Source: Methylobacter sp.
Lineage (GTDB): Bacteria > Pseudomonadota > Gammaproteobacteria > Methylococcales > Methylomonadaceae
Length of the DNA stretch: 6,406 nucleotides
NCBI GenBank assembly: GCA_028714995.1
Contig: JAQTLI010000170.1
Span: 1-6,406 of the forward strand
Reading direction: 5' to 3'
Both the position numbers and the translations under genes were made by a program. The notes beneath the pieces are model-generated. The model was not told the origin of the DNA. It saw only the letters and a list, made by a program, of their open reading frames with translations, and did no database searches. This document shows, piece after piece, positions 1-6,144 of the stretch (positions are counted from its first letter, which is position 1; each line of letters starts with the position of its first letter).

Positions 1-634
1 GGAAGACCAGGAACGGCGCGGCTTGCTCGCTGGAAGATCGCTCTATGGCTTCCCATAGCTGCAGCAGGTAATTTAAATCCCATTGCAGTTCTTCTACGTT
101 TTTGCCGCATCCAGCGGTTCTGATAATGAGACCCATGGTTTCAGGGATTTCAAGCGCCGCCATAACTTCACGCAAGTCGCTGCGAGTTTCGCCTTCTATG
201 CGCCGTGAAATGCCGCCTGCTTTAGGATTGTTAGGCATCAACACCAGATAGGTGCCTGCCAGGCTGATATACGTGGTTAATGCAGCGCCTTTATTGCCTC
301 GTTCTTCTTTTTCAATCTGAACAAGGATTTCCTGTCCTTCTTTAATCAGGTCTTTTATGGCAGGGCGGCGGCCGTCGCTTTCGACGCCCTCCTGGGTTAG
401 GCGGTAGAGTGGGGAGATTTCTTTGAAAGGCAAAAAGCCATGTTTTTCAGCGCCATAGTTTACAAAGGCCGCTTCTAAGCTGGGTTCTACATGGGTAACG
501 ATGCCCTTGTAAATGTTGGACTTTTTTTGTTCTTTCGAAGGTACTTCTATGTCAAAATCATAAAGTTTTTGACCGTCTACCAAGGCGACTCGCAGTTCTT
601 CCGGCTGCGTAGCGTTGATAAGCATTCTTTTCAT
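1..634 (-). CDS. rne: Ribonuclease E, N-terminal part (runs off left edge)
   Basis: Reading the minus strand from the ATG at 634 gives 211 uninterrupted residues starting MKRMLINATQPEELRVALVD, the characteristic start of RNase E, the endonuclease that begins mRNA decay and matures rRNA and tRNA at the inner membrane. Visible parts are the N-terminal RNase H-like segment (residues 1-35), the S1 RNA-binding domain (about 36-125, with NIYKG, EPSLEAAFV and GAEKHGFLP), then VLMPNNPKAGGISRRIEGE and IIRTAGCGK. R172 and T173 of that last motif match the 5'-monophosphate sensor pocket of E. coli RNase E. The DNase I-like catalytic domain and the degradosome scaffold lie beyond the window. An insertion-like stretch, LTQEGVESDGRRPAIKD (79-95), falls where the S1 loop varies between species. 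The start is supported by AAGGAA at 641-646, six bases upstream. RNase G is less likely, because the match follows RNase E throughout. Confidence 0.96.
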   Translation of the reverse strand, partial: MKRMLINATQPEELRVALVDGQKLYDFDIEVPSKEQKKSNIYKGIVTHVEPSLEAAFVNYGAEKHGFLPFKEISPLYRLTQEGVESDGRRPAIKDLIKEGQEILVQIEKEERGNKGAALTTYISLAGTYLVLMPNNPKAGGISRRIEGETRSDLREVMAALEIPETMGLIIRTAGCGKNVEELQWDLNYLLQLWEAIERSSSEQAAPFLVF

Positions 635-640
635 TCAATA

Positions 641-646
641 TTCCTT
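641..646 (-). promoter_or_regulatory. Ribosome binding site of rne
   Basis: On the minus strand AAGGAA lies six bases before the ATG at 634. This is a good Shine-Dalgarno match at normal spacing, and it decides for this ATG over the internal ATG at 625 (residue 4). A neighbouring possible stem (660-664 with 691-695) ends only 14 bases upstream, so leader folding could affect ribosome access; that last point is inference. Confidence 0.7.
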
Positions 647-659
647 GTTGTGTCCTGCT

Positions 660-695
660 CCAAATATCAGATTTTACTGAACAGACTGGTTTTGG
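660..695 (-). promoter_or_regulatory. Possible hairpin next to rne ribosome site
   Basis: CCAAA at 660-664 is complementary to TTTGG at 691-695. Inside lies a shorter hairpin, TCAG at 667-670 with CTGA at 677-680 around a six-base loop. As RNA in the rne leader this would sit 14 bases upstream of the AAGGAA ribosome site. The stems are short and AT-rich, so chance is a real alternative. Confidence 0.3.
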
Positions 696-702
696 TCATC
701 GT

Positions 703-761
703 GCTAAGTTAAGTTTGTAAGGACAAATTGGGTATTTTATCGGCCAATAATAACTTTTAGC
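703..761 (-). ncRNA. Candidate structured element in rne 5' leader (three-way junction)
   Basis: A closing stem can form between GCTAAGTT (703-710) and AACT/TAGC (752-755 and 758-761, with a two-base bulge). It encloses two adjacent perfect hairpins: TTTGT (714-718) with ACAAA (723-727) around a four-base loop, and TTGG (728-731) with CCAA (744-747) around a twelve-base loop. Together these make a compact three-way junction about 70-130 nt upstream of the rne start on the minus-strand transcript. In E. coli, hairpins in the rne leader are bound by RNase E and couple its cleavage to its own synthesis, so a role in autoregulation is the natural guess. I did not recognise the E. coli leader sequence itself. 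Compensatory changes in relatives have not been tested. Confidence 0.4.
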
Positions 762-771
762 TTAGTTTTTT

Positions 772-787
772 ACGGTTTATGTACCGT
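772..787 (-). promoter_or_regulatory. Short inverted repeat in rne leader
   Basis: ACGGT (772-776) and ACCGT (783-787) form a five-base stem around a six-base loop. On the minus strand it is followed by an A-rich rather than a T-rich run, so it is not a rne-side terminator. It would be the next hairpin upstream of the three-way junction in the rne leader. Confidence 0.3.
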
Positions 788-918
788 TTCTGGGTGTCGT
801 ATTTTGTATCATGGTTTTCACATAAGCGAAGACCTGATAGGTACACAGGCAGATACTAAGCAAATAAATATTCTTTTTCAGTCTTGGTTGTAAATTCTGT
901 CTTAAACAGGAGTTATAA

Positions 919-942
919 ATCGTTCGTCATGGGTCGAACGAT
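919..942. promoter_or_regulatory. Perfect 8-bp inverted repeat between rne and rluC
   Basis: ATCGTTCG (919-926) and CGAACGAT (935-942) are exact inverted copies separated by the eight bases TCATGGGT. It could be an RNA hairpin in the distal rne leader or a dimeric protein operator for either divergent gene. No T-run follows on either strand, so an intrinsic terminator is unlikely. Confidence 0.45.
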
Positions 943-1075
943 GAACCCGAAAATCTTACAATGATGAGACAGGGTCGTGAAAGCACTGATTTAATCATCA
1001 CTGAGCAGCTCTAAGGCAGTTCCATTTTTGAAATCCGCAGAGCAAAAGCATGTTTTTTATATTATAAACTTGCTT

Positions 1076-1104
1076 AATATAGCAACCTTATAGCATTACA
1101 TCAA
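1076..1104 (-). promoter_or_regulatory. Probable sigma-70 promoter for rne
   Basis: On the minus strand TTGATG (1099-1104) and TATATT (1076-1081) are separated by exactly 17 bases, matching the -35 consensus at four of six and the -10 at five of six. Transcription would start near 1069, giving a rne leader of about 435 nt, comparable to the long E. coli leader. A perfect TATAAT on the same strand at 1061-1066 lacks a good -35 box at the right distance; it may be an alternative -10. Confidence 0.5.
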
Positions 1105-1147
1105 TTTAAAGAATCAATCATAACAAGATACTGGTATTATTTACACT

Positions 1148-2107
1148 ATGAATAGTGAAGAAAAAAGTGCATTACCCAAAGTTCAATTGGTCGAAATTTC
1201 AGAAGAAAATTGCGACCAAAGATTGGACAATTTTTTAATTACCCGCCTGAAGGGTGTTCCTAAAAGCCGTATTTACAGGATTGTTCGTAAAGGTGAAGTC
1301 AGGGTCAATAAAGGTCGCGTCGATGTTAAATACCGGTTAGCGGCAGGCGATATCGTCAGAATTCCTCCGGTAAGAGTGGCGGAAAAGGCAGAGGAAACGT
1401 TTGTTGGCCAAAGTTTGAAAGATGCTTTACAAAAAAACATACTCTATGAAGATGAAGCATTTTTAGTATTAAATAAACCGGCTGGTTTTGCCGTTCATGG
1501 CGGCAGCGGCATTAACTCAGGGATTATTGAGGGGCTTCGGCAGATAAGGCCGGAAGCCCATTTTCTGGAGCTTGTGCACAGGCTTGACCGGGATACATCG
1601 GGTTGTCTGTTGGTGGCAAAAAAACGTAGTGCCTTGCGTAAATTGCATGAGCTTTTCCGGGATGATCATGTTCAAAAAACCTATATTGCGTTGTTAGCAG
1701 GGCAATGGGCCAGAAAGAAACTGGTGGTTACAGCGCCTTTGCTAAAAAATGTCAGCAAGGGCGGTGAGCGTATGGTTGTTATCAGCCAGGCTGGCAAAGA
1801 GGCTGAAACGCTTTTCAGGCGGTTGAAGTTATTTCGTGATTCGACCTTGGTAGAGGCTTCGCCAAAAACAGGACGTACCCATCAAATACGCGTTCACGCC
1901 GCCAGTTTAGGACATCCGATAGTAGGTGATGATCGTTATGGGATAGACGAGGTTAACCGGGGATTTAAAGCCAGAGGCTATAAACGCATGTTTTTACATG
2001 CGGAAAAGTTGAAGTTTCAGCACCCCGTTACAGGTGAGTCATTAACAATTTTAGCGCCTTTGCCCCAGCAATTGGAAGATTTGTTAAAACATGAAGAACA
2101 GGTTTGA
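1148..2107 (+). CDS. rluC: 23S rRNA pseudouridine synthase RluC
   Basis: RluC converts specific uridines of 23S rRNA (955, 2504 and 2580 in E. coli) to pseudouridine. The 319-residue protein has an N-terminal S4 RNA-binding domain (about 23-80; QRLDNFL, GVPKSRIYRIVRKGEVRVNKGR, AGDIVRIPPVRVAE) and a pseudouridine synthase core. In the core, HRLDRDTSG (144-152) supplies catalytic D147; LNKPAGFAVHGG (108-119), GRTHQIRVHAASLGHPIVGD (242-261) and FLHAEKL (282-288) are the other conserved family blocks. Length is normal. GVPKSRIYRI and IPPVRVAE point to RluC rather than RluD. The start aligns with known RluC N-termini although no clear Shine-Dalgarno precedes it. It is divergent from rne, as in E. 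coli, and its last 17 bases overlap the next gene. Confidence 0.95.
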   Translation: MNSEEKSALPKVQLVEISEENCDQRLDNFLITRLKGVPKSRIYRIVRKGEVRVNKGRVDVKYRLAAGDIVRIPPVRVAEKAEETFVGQSLKDALQKNILYEDEAFLVLNKPAGFAVHGGSGINSGIIEGLRQIRPEAHFLELVHRLDRDTSGCLLVAKKRSALRKLHELFRDDHVQKTYIALLAGQWARKKLVVTAPLLKNVSKGGERMVVISQAGKEAETLFRRLKLFRDSTLVEASPKTGRTHQIRVHAASLGHPIVGDDRYGIDEVNRGFKARGYKRMFLHAEKLKFQHPVTGESLTILAPLPQQLEDLLKHEEQV

Positions 2108-2744
2108 TTTAATCATATTTGATTGGGATGGTACATTAGTCAATTCCATAGACTGGATTGTACATTGCCTACAAAAGGCGGCGGAGCAATGTGATTGTGT
2201 TATTCCTGATCGACAGGCTGCAAAACATGTGATTGGCTTAAGTATAAAGAATGCAGTTGATGCATTATTTCCTGGAATTGATGAGGCAACGCTGGATCAA
2301 TTGGTTGCCTGTTACAGCCAGGAATACCATTCCAGAGAAACCGGCAGGGAGGATTTTTTCCCCGGCGTTTATGACATGTTGGTGCAACTGAAACAGACAG
2401 GCTATCAATTGGCTGTCGCCACCGGGAAAAACAGGGCGGGTTTACAGCAGGCATTACGGGCTACAGGAACAGAAGAGCTATTTTGTGTTACCCGTTGTGC
2501 CGATGAAACCGCATCCAAGCCTGATCCAAGAATGATACGGGAGATTATTGAACATACCAATGCATCCAATGAACGGGCTTTAATGGTGGGCGATTCTATC
2601 CATGACTTGCAAATGGCGTTGAATGCCCAAATATCATCGGTTGCCGTGTCGTGTGGAGCGCATCCGGAAGACATATTGCAACAATACAATCCGCTGATGT
2701 GCTTGCAGCAACCAGCGGATTTACTGAATATTATTAGAGGCTAA
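2091..2744 (+). CDS. HAD-superfamily phosphatase, Gph-like
   Basis: This 217-residue cytosolic HAD hydrolase has all four motifs: DWDGT (11-15), with D11 as nucleophile and D13 as acid/base; T111 in VATGKNR; K143 in ASKPDP; and GDSIHD (167-172) with metal-binding aspartates D168 and D172. An alpha-helical cap between residues 16 and about 90 is typical of the phosphoglycolate phosphatase / beta-phosphoglucomutase branch. The natural substrate cannot be told from sequence, and Gph activity is only a family guess. The ATG lies inside rluC, overlapping it by 17 bases in another frame, which suggests translational coupling. A weak GGAAG at 2074-2078 is rather far upstream. A HAD gene between rluC and an S49 peptidase is also found in Pseudomonas. 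Confidence 0.88.
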   Translation: MKNRFDLIIFDWDGTLVNSIDWIVHCLQKAAEQCDCVIPDRQAAKHVIGLSIKNAVDALFPGIDEATLDQLVACYSQEYHSRETGREDFFPGVYDMLVQLKQTGYQLAVATGKNRAGLQQALRATGTEELFCVTRCADETASKPDPRMIREIIEHTNASNERALMVGDSIHDLQMALNAQISSVAVSCGAHPEDILQQYNPLMCLQQPADLLNIIRG

Positions 2745-2750
2745 GAAGTA

Positions 2751-3716
2751 ATGGACAATCAGGTTAAAACAGATGTTACTCGCGAATCCGGTTGGGAGCG
2801 TGAAGTCGTTGAAAAGTTGGCATTCGCCGCAGTCACTGAGCAAAGAAAAGCAAGACGTTGGGGTATTTTTTTTAAGGGCTTGATGTTTTTGTATCTGCTT
2901 GCTGTGTTCGGTGTGGCTATGTATCCGAAGTTTAAGCAGGATATAGGGGCTGGCGGCGAATATCATACTGCCGTCGTTGATGTGGTTGGCGCGATTGCAG
3001 AAGATAAAGAGGCCAATGCGGACAGCATTATTGAGAGTTTGAGGGATGCGGTTAAAGACAAGCACACCAAAGGTATCATTCTGCATGCAAACTCGCCCGG
3101 TGGTAGTCCTGTGCAGTCCTCTTATGTCTATGAGGAAATCAGGAAAATAAAAAAAGAACATCCTGATTTGCCGATTTATTCGGTAGTCAGCGATATTTGT
3201 GCATCAGGTTGTTACTACATTGCCTCAGCAAGCGATAAGATTTTTGTTAATCCATCCAGTCTTATTGGTTCTATAGGTGTGTTGATGGATGGCTTTGGCT
3301 TTGTTGATATCATGCAAAAGATGGGTGTAGAGCGTCGATTACTGACTGCAGGCGCTCATAAAGCCATGCTCGATCCTTTTTCGCCACCTAAAGAAGATGA
3401 AACCCGATACATGCAAGGTCTATTAGATCAAGTTCATCAGCAGTTCATAAGCGCTGTTAAGGCTGGCCGTGGTGACAGACTTAAAGAAACGCCTGATATG
3501 TTTTCAGGCTTGGTCTGGACGGGCGAGGAAGGCGTAAAACTGGGTGTTGCTGATGGTTATGGTAATCAGGACACTGTGGCCAAGGAGCTGATCGGTGCCG
3601 AAAAGCTGGTTGACTTCACGCAGCAGGAACATTTGCTTGATAAAATTGCAGGTAAGCTGGGTGCATCTTTTGGGCGGTCTATCGGCAGCATGGTTCAGGG
3701 CTTGTCATTACGGTAA
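2751..3716 (+). CDS. sppA: S49-family membrane peptidase, SppA-like
   Basis: The 321-residue protein has a basic cytoplasmic N-terminus, one membrane anchor (about 38-58) and a single S49 protease domain facing the periplasm. SppA-type enzymes use a Ser/Lys dyad to degrade leftover signal peptides. Here the serine is S152 in DICASGCYYIAS and the likely general base is K204 in GAHKAMLDPF. SPGGS (115-119) and SLIGSIGVLMDGFGFVDIM (170-188) are the other family blocks. At about 320 residues it is the short one-domain type that assembles from many subunits, not the long two-domain E. coli SppA. A cysteine follows the catalytic Ser-Gly where glycine is common. It starts six bases after the phosphatase stop, with AGAGG at 2735-2739, so it is probably in the rluC operon. 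SohB is the alternative name, but the sequence fits SppA better. Confidence 0.9.
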   Translation: MDNQVKTDVTRESGWEREVVEKLAFAAVTEQRKARRWGIFFKGLMFLYLLAVFGVAMYPKFKQDIGAGGEYHTAVVDVVGAIAEDKEANADSIIESLRDAVKDKHTKGIILHANSPGGSPVQSSYVYEEIRKIKKEHPDLPIYSVVSDICASGCYYIASASDKIFVNPSSLIGSIGVLMDGFGFVDIMQKMGVERRLLTAGAHKAMLDPFSPPKEDETRYMQGLLDQVHQQFISAVKAGRGDRLKETPDMFSGLVWTGEEGVKLGVADGYGNQDTVAKELIGAEKLVDFTQQEHLLDKIAGKLGASFGRSIGSMVQGLSLR

Positions 3717-3727
3717 CGAGTTCAGTG

Positions 3728-3764
3728 TTGATTCAGGGTGATGCATTAAAATTACCTACATCAA
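3728..3764 (+). promoter_or_regulatory. Possible hairpin upstream of PepSY gene
   Basis: In the 72-base gap after sppA, TTGAT (3728-3732) can pair with ATCAA (3760-3764), and GGTGAT (3737-3742) with ATTACC (3751-3756, one G-U pair), around an eight-base loop. No T-run follows, so it is a poor terminator. It could instead be leader structure or an operator for the PepSY-regulator-kinase cluster. I found no convincing promoter with both boxes here. Confidence 0.3.
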
Positions 3765-3788
3765 TAGAACTTAAGCTCTGGATTACCC

Positions 3789-4058
3789 ATGAGAAACCTG
3801 ATTAAAGTAGTTGCACTGATGTTTTTACTGTCCAATGTCTGTATTGCAGAAAGTGACAGGCTAGTAGCAAGCATCAGCCTGGATGAGGCGACAAAACAGA
3901 TAATTGAAGGCACTTATAACAGAGTACTCGGTGCCACAACAGAGATAATTGACGGCAGAGAAGTACATGTAATCAAAGTTTTAACGCCTGACGGCCGTAT
4001 TCAGTATTATAAAATTGATGCTGAAACCGGCCAATTAGTTAATGAACCTCACGCATAA
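3789..4058 (+). CDS. Small exported PepSY-domain protein
   Basis: An 89-residue protein with a typical Sec signal peptide (MRNLIKVVALMFLLSNVCIA, likely cut after A20). The mature part fits one small PepSY domain: an amphipathic helix (about SLDEATKQIIEG) followed by strands ending in GRIQYYKIDAETGQLV, with the usual DxxTG turn before the C-terminus. The cysteine at 18 lacks a lipobox, so it should be soluble in the periplasm. PepSY domains are found as inhibitors or accessory binding modules in the envelope, and small secreted PepSY proteins are often encoded beside two-component systems. It lies 14 bases before the response regulator, so it is probably co-transcribed and may modulate the kinase or be a target of the system; both roles are inference. 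No strong Shine-Dalgarno is seen. Confidence 0.8.
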   Translation: MRNLIKVVALMFLLSNVCIAESDRLVASISLDEATKQIIEGTYNRVLGATTEIIDGREVHVIKVLTPDGRIQYYKIDAETGQLVNEPHA

Positions 4059-4072
4059 ACGGACGGAAAACC

Positions 4073-4750
4073 ATGCGTATTCTTGTTGTTGAAGATGAAG
4101 TAAAGCTCTGCGAGCAGATTCAGCAGTTTTTTGCTGATAAGGGTTTTGCCGTTGATACCGCAAATACCGGTCGCGACGGCTATTACATGGGCAAGGAATA
4201 TCCGATTGATGCGGCTGTTATCGATATTGGTCTTCCCGACTTTTCAGGCATCGAACTCATTAAACGCTTGCGTAAAGACAAAGTTATTGTCCCCATTTTA
4301 ATTTTAACCGCACGTAGTCGTTGGCAGGAAAAAGTAGAGGGACTTGAAGCCGGGGCTGATGATTACCTGGTTAAACCTTTTCATTACGAAGAGTTACTGG
4401 CCAGGATTAATGCCTTGCTAAGACGCTCAGTTGGGCAGGCTCATCCTGTATTAACCCATGACAATATTGAACTGGATACGGTGGCGCAGGAAGTCTATGT
4501 TTCTGGCGTAAAACTGGAATTAACGGCTTACGAATACAAAGTTCTGGAATATTTAATGTTTCGTAAGGGCGAAGTTATTTCAAAATCTGTTTTGACGGCG
4601 CATATTTATGATGAGGACTTTGACCGTGACAGTAATGTCCTTGAGGTTTTTATCGGCCGGTTGCGAAAGAAACTTGATCCTGACGGTTCGCGTCAGCCTA
4701 TTGAAACGTTGCGTGGACGGGGTTATCTGATTTCTGCCAGGCAGCCCTGA
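4073..4750 (+). CDS. OmpR/PhoP-family response regulator
   Basis: A 225-residue DNA-binding response regulator. The receiver domain (1-118) has the acidic pocket E7-D8, phospho-acceptor D51 (VIDIGLPD), T79 (LTAR), Y98 and K101 (VKPF). The winged-helix domain (about 127-222) carries LTAYEYKVLEYLM, the recognition region SNVLEVFIGRLRKKL and the C-terminal RGRGYLI hairpin. The run from LTARSRWQEKVEGLEAGADDYLVKPFH to LLRRS is very close to enteric PhoP, so PhoP-like is a fair name, but orthology in function is not shown. When phosphorylated by the downstream kinase it should dimerise and bind direct-repeat promoter sites. GGACGGAAAA just upstream of the ATG provides a partial ribosome site. Its stop codon lies within a 7-bp inverted repeat. 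Confidence 0.92.
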   Translation: MRILVVEDEVKLCEQIQQFFADKGFAVDTANTGRDGYYMGKEYPIDAAVIDIGLPDFSGIELIKRLRKDKVIVPILILTARSRWQEKVEGLEAGADDYLVKPFHYEELLARINALLRRSVGQAHPVLTHDNIELDTVAQEVYVSGVKLELTAYEYKVLEYLMFRKGEVISKSVLTAHIYDEDFDRDSNVLEVFIGRLRKKLDPDGSRQPIETLRGRGYLISARQP

Positions 4751-4764
4751 TTGATTTTCAATCA
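4748..4764 (+). promoter_or_regulatory. Palindrome spanning regulator stop codon
   Basis: TGATTGA (4748-4754) and TCAATCA (4758-4764) are perfect inverted copies separated by TTT. The left arm begins with the TGA stop of the response regulator, and the element ends ten bases before the AAAGG ribosome site of the kinase. It could tune kinase translation or transcript stability inside the operon, or be a protein site. There is no T-run after it. Confidence 0.4.
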
Positions 4765-4784
4765 CCACTCTCCAAAGGCCTGGA

Positions 4785-6128
4785 ATGCAAGCTAAGTCAC
4801 TAAGCTTTCGATTGGTAGTTTCTGCAGGTCTTGTGCTTGCCGCATTTTTCGCGCTTGTTTCCCTCGTTCTTGAGCAGAGTTTTCGTGAAAGTGCCGAACA
4901 GGCATTAAAGGAAAATTTGCAGGTTCAGGTGTACTCGCTGTTATCGGCCGCTGAACTGAAAAATTCCGGTGAATTAAGCATGCCGCCCAGCTTGCCGGAG
5001 CCAAGATTCGCAACACCGGGTTCCGGCCTTTATGCCTTTATTCAACTGGCAAAAAAAAATCTGGTCTGGCGTTCGCCATCAGCAATCGGCCTGGATGTAA
5101 TTGCCCCGCCTGAATTAAGCTCGGGTAATTCGGTATTTTTGTTGAATGAGCAGGGACGCTATGTCCTTTTTTACGATGTCATCTGGCAAAATGTGGCGGG
5201 TATGGAACGTGAATATATCTTTACCGTGACTGAGGATGCCCAGTTTGTCCGTCATCAGGTGGAACGTTTTCGGGAAACATTAAGGGTCTGGTTGCTGGCT
5301 CTGGGATTAGCCTTAATCTTTATCCAGTTTGCCTTGTTGCGTTGGAGTTTAAAGCCCCTGCGAATTATCGTAAAAGATCTTGATGCGGTAGAAAAAGGTA
5401 ATAAGACCCATTTGGATGGCTACTATGCAACCGAACTGGAAGGCCTTGCCGGCCATCTTAATTCATTCATCAACAGTGAAAGGGCGCATCTGGAGCGTTA
5501 TCGCAATGCATTAGCGGATTTGGCGCACAGCTTAAAAACGCCGCTTTCGATATTGCGCGGCTGTATTGAGCCTGTCAGTGTTAACAAGGAGTCGGTGAAA
5601 GAACAGATTCTTCGTATGGATGAAATTGTCGAATATCAATTGCAGCGTGCTGCTGCAAAAGGCGAACATAAAACCACCAGGACAGTCGATGTCTCGGCTG
5701 TTATCAACAAAATAAGTGCATCATTAAGCAAGGTTTATCTCGATAAAGATATAACTTTCGATATCGCCATACCTGAACAAAGCCCGATTTATATTGAAGA
5801 AGGCGATCTGTATGAAATTGTCGGTAATTTGCTTGATAATGCCTGTAAGTGGTGTCAGAACTCGGTAAAGATCAGCGCTTCCCTGAATGAGCGCAAAGGC
5901 AGGCGGAATTATGCTTTATTGCTGCAAATTGAAGATGATGGACCGGGAATTCCGGTGGGAAAGCTGAATGAAATCCTGAAAAGAGGCGTCCGTGCCGATG
6001 AAAACATTCATGGGCATGGCATCGGCATGGCAGTGGTTTATGAATTAATCGGGCTGTTGGGCGGCAAGTTGGAAGGCAGCAAAAGCGAATCGCTGGGTGG
6101 CATGAAGTGGAGCATCTATTTGCCTTGA
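4785..6128 (+). CDS. PhoQ-like sensor histidine kinase
   Basis: A 447-residue inner-membrane kinase, partner of the preceding regulator. Order of parts: TM1 (about 9-30), periplasmic sensor (31-166), TM2 (167-186), HAMP linker (187-240), dimerisation domain with phospho-acceptor H248 in DLAHSLKTPL, and the ATP-binding domain with N box NLLDNACKWC (348-357), G1 DDGPGIP (384-390) and G2 GHGIGMA (410-416). HSLKTPL and LLDNACKWC are close to enteric PhoQ. The sensor, however, has no acidic cluster like the EDDDDAE that binds magnesium in E. coli PhoQ, so the signal may differ. AAAGG (4774-4778) six bases before the ATG supports the start. The gap to the regulator is 34 bases, consistent with one operon. 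No catalytic residue is missing. Confidence 0.92.
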   Translation: MQAKSLSFRLVVSAGLVLAAFFALVSLVLEQSFRESAEQALKENLQVQVYSLLSAAELKNSGELSMPPSLPEPRFATPGSGLYAFIQLAKKNLVWRSPSAIGLDVIAPPELSSGNSVFLLNEQGRYVLFYDVIWQNVAGMEREYIFTVTEDAQFVRHQVERFRETLRVWLLALGLALIFIQFALLRWSLKPLRIIVKDLDAVEKGNKTHLDGYYATELEGLAGHLNSFINSERAHLERYRNALADLAHSLKTPLSILRGCIEPVSVNKESVKEQILRMDEIVEYQLQRAAAKGEHKTTRTVDVSAVINKISASLSKVYLDKDITFDIAIPEQSPIYIEEGDLYEIVGNLLDNACKWCQNSVKISASLNERKGRRNYALLLQIEDDGPGIPVGKLNEILKRGVRADENIHGHGIGMAVVYELIGLLGGKLEGSKSESLGGMKWSIYLP

Positions 6129-6144
6129 TTCTTAAGCCGGGTGG

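Larger units (their letters stand above)
635..1147. other. Divergent rne / rluC intergenic region
   Basis: This 513-base AT-rich gap has no convincing protein gene on either strand. It holds the rne ribosome site, several inverted repeats (660-695, 703-761, 772-787, 919-942) and a sigma-70-like promoter facing rne at 1076-1104. For rluC I see no strong promoter. TTGCTT (1070-1075) with TAGCAT (1091-1096) at 15-base spacing is the best I can offer and is weak. No clear Shine-Dalgarno precedes the rluC ATG. In E. coli the same gap carries a 361-nt rne leader used for autoregulation, so a long structured leader is expected here too. Confidence 0.75.

Noticed and set aside
491..712. 73-residue open frame on the plus strand at the rne start
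   Set aside because: It lies mostly antisense to the clearly recognised RNase E N-terminus, has no recognisable motif, and ends in the rne leader.
929..1014. Two tiny open frames (11 and 17 codons) overlapping by ATGA after an AGGAG at 908-912
   Set aside because: The AGGAG is 16 bases from the first ATG, too far; the second has no ribosome site; both are short enough to occur by chance and show no recognisable motif.
1028..1063. TTGAAA and TATATT as a plus-strand promoter for rluC
   Set aside because: The boxes are 24 bases apart, too far for sigma-70; no better plus-strand pair was found.
2200..3161. Minus-strand open frames opposite the phosphatase and peptidase genes
   Set aside because: They are antisense to genes with complete family motifs, and their translations show no domain.
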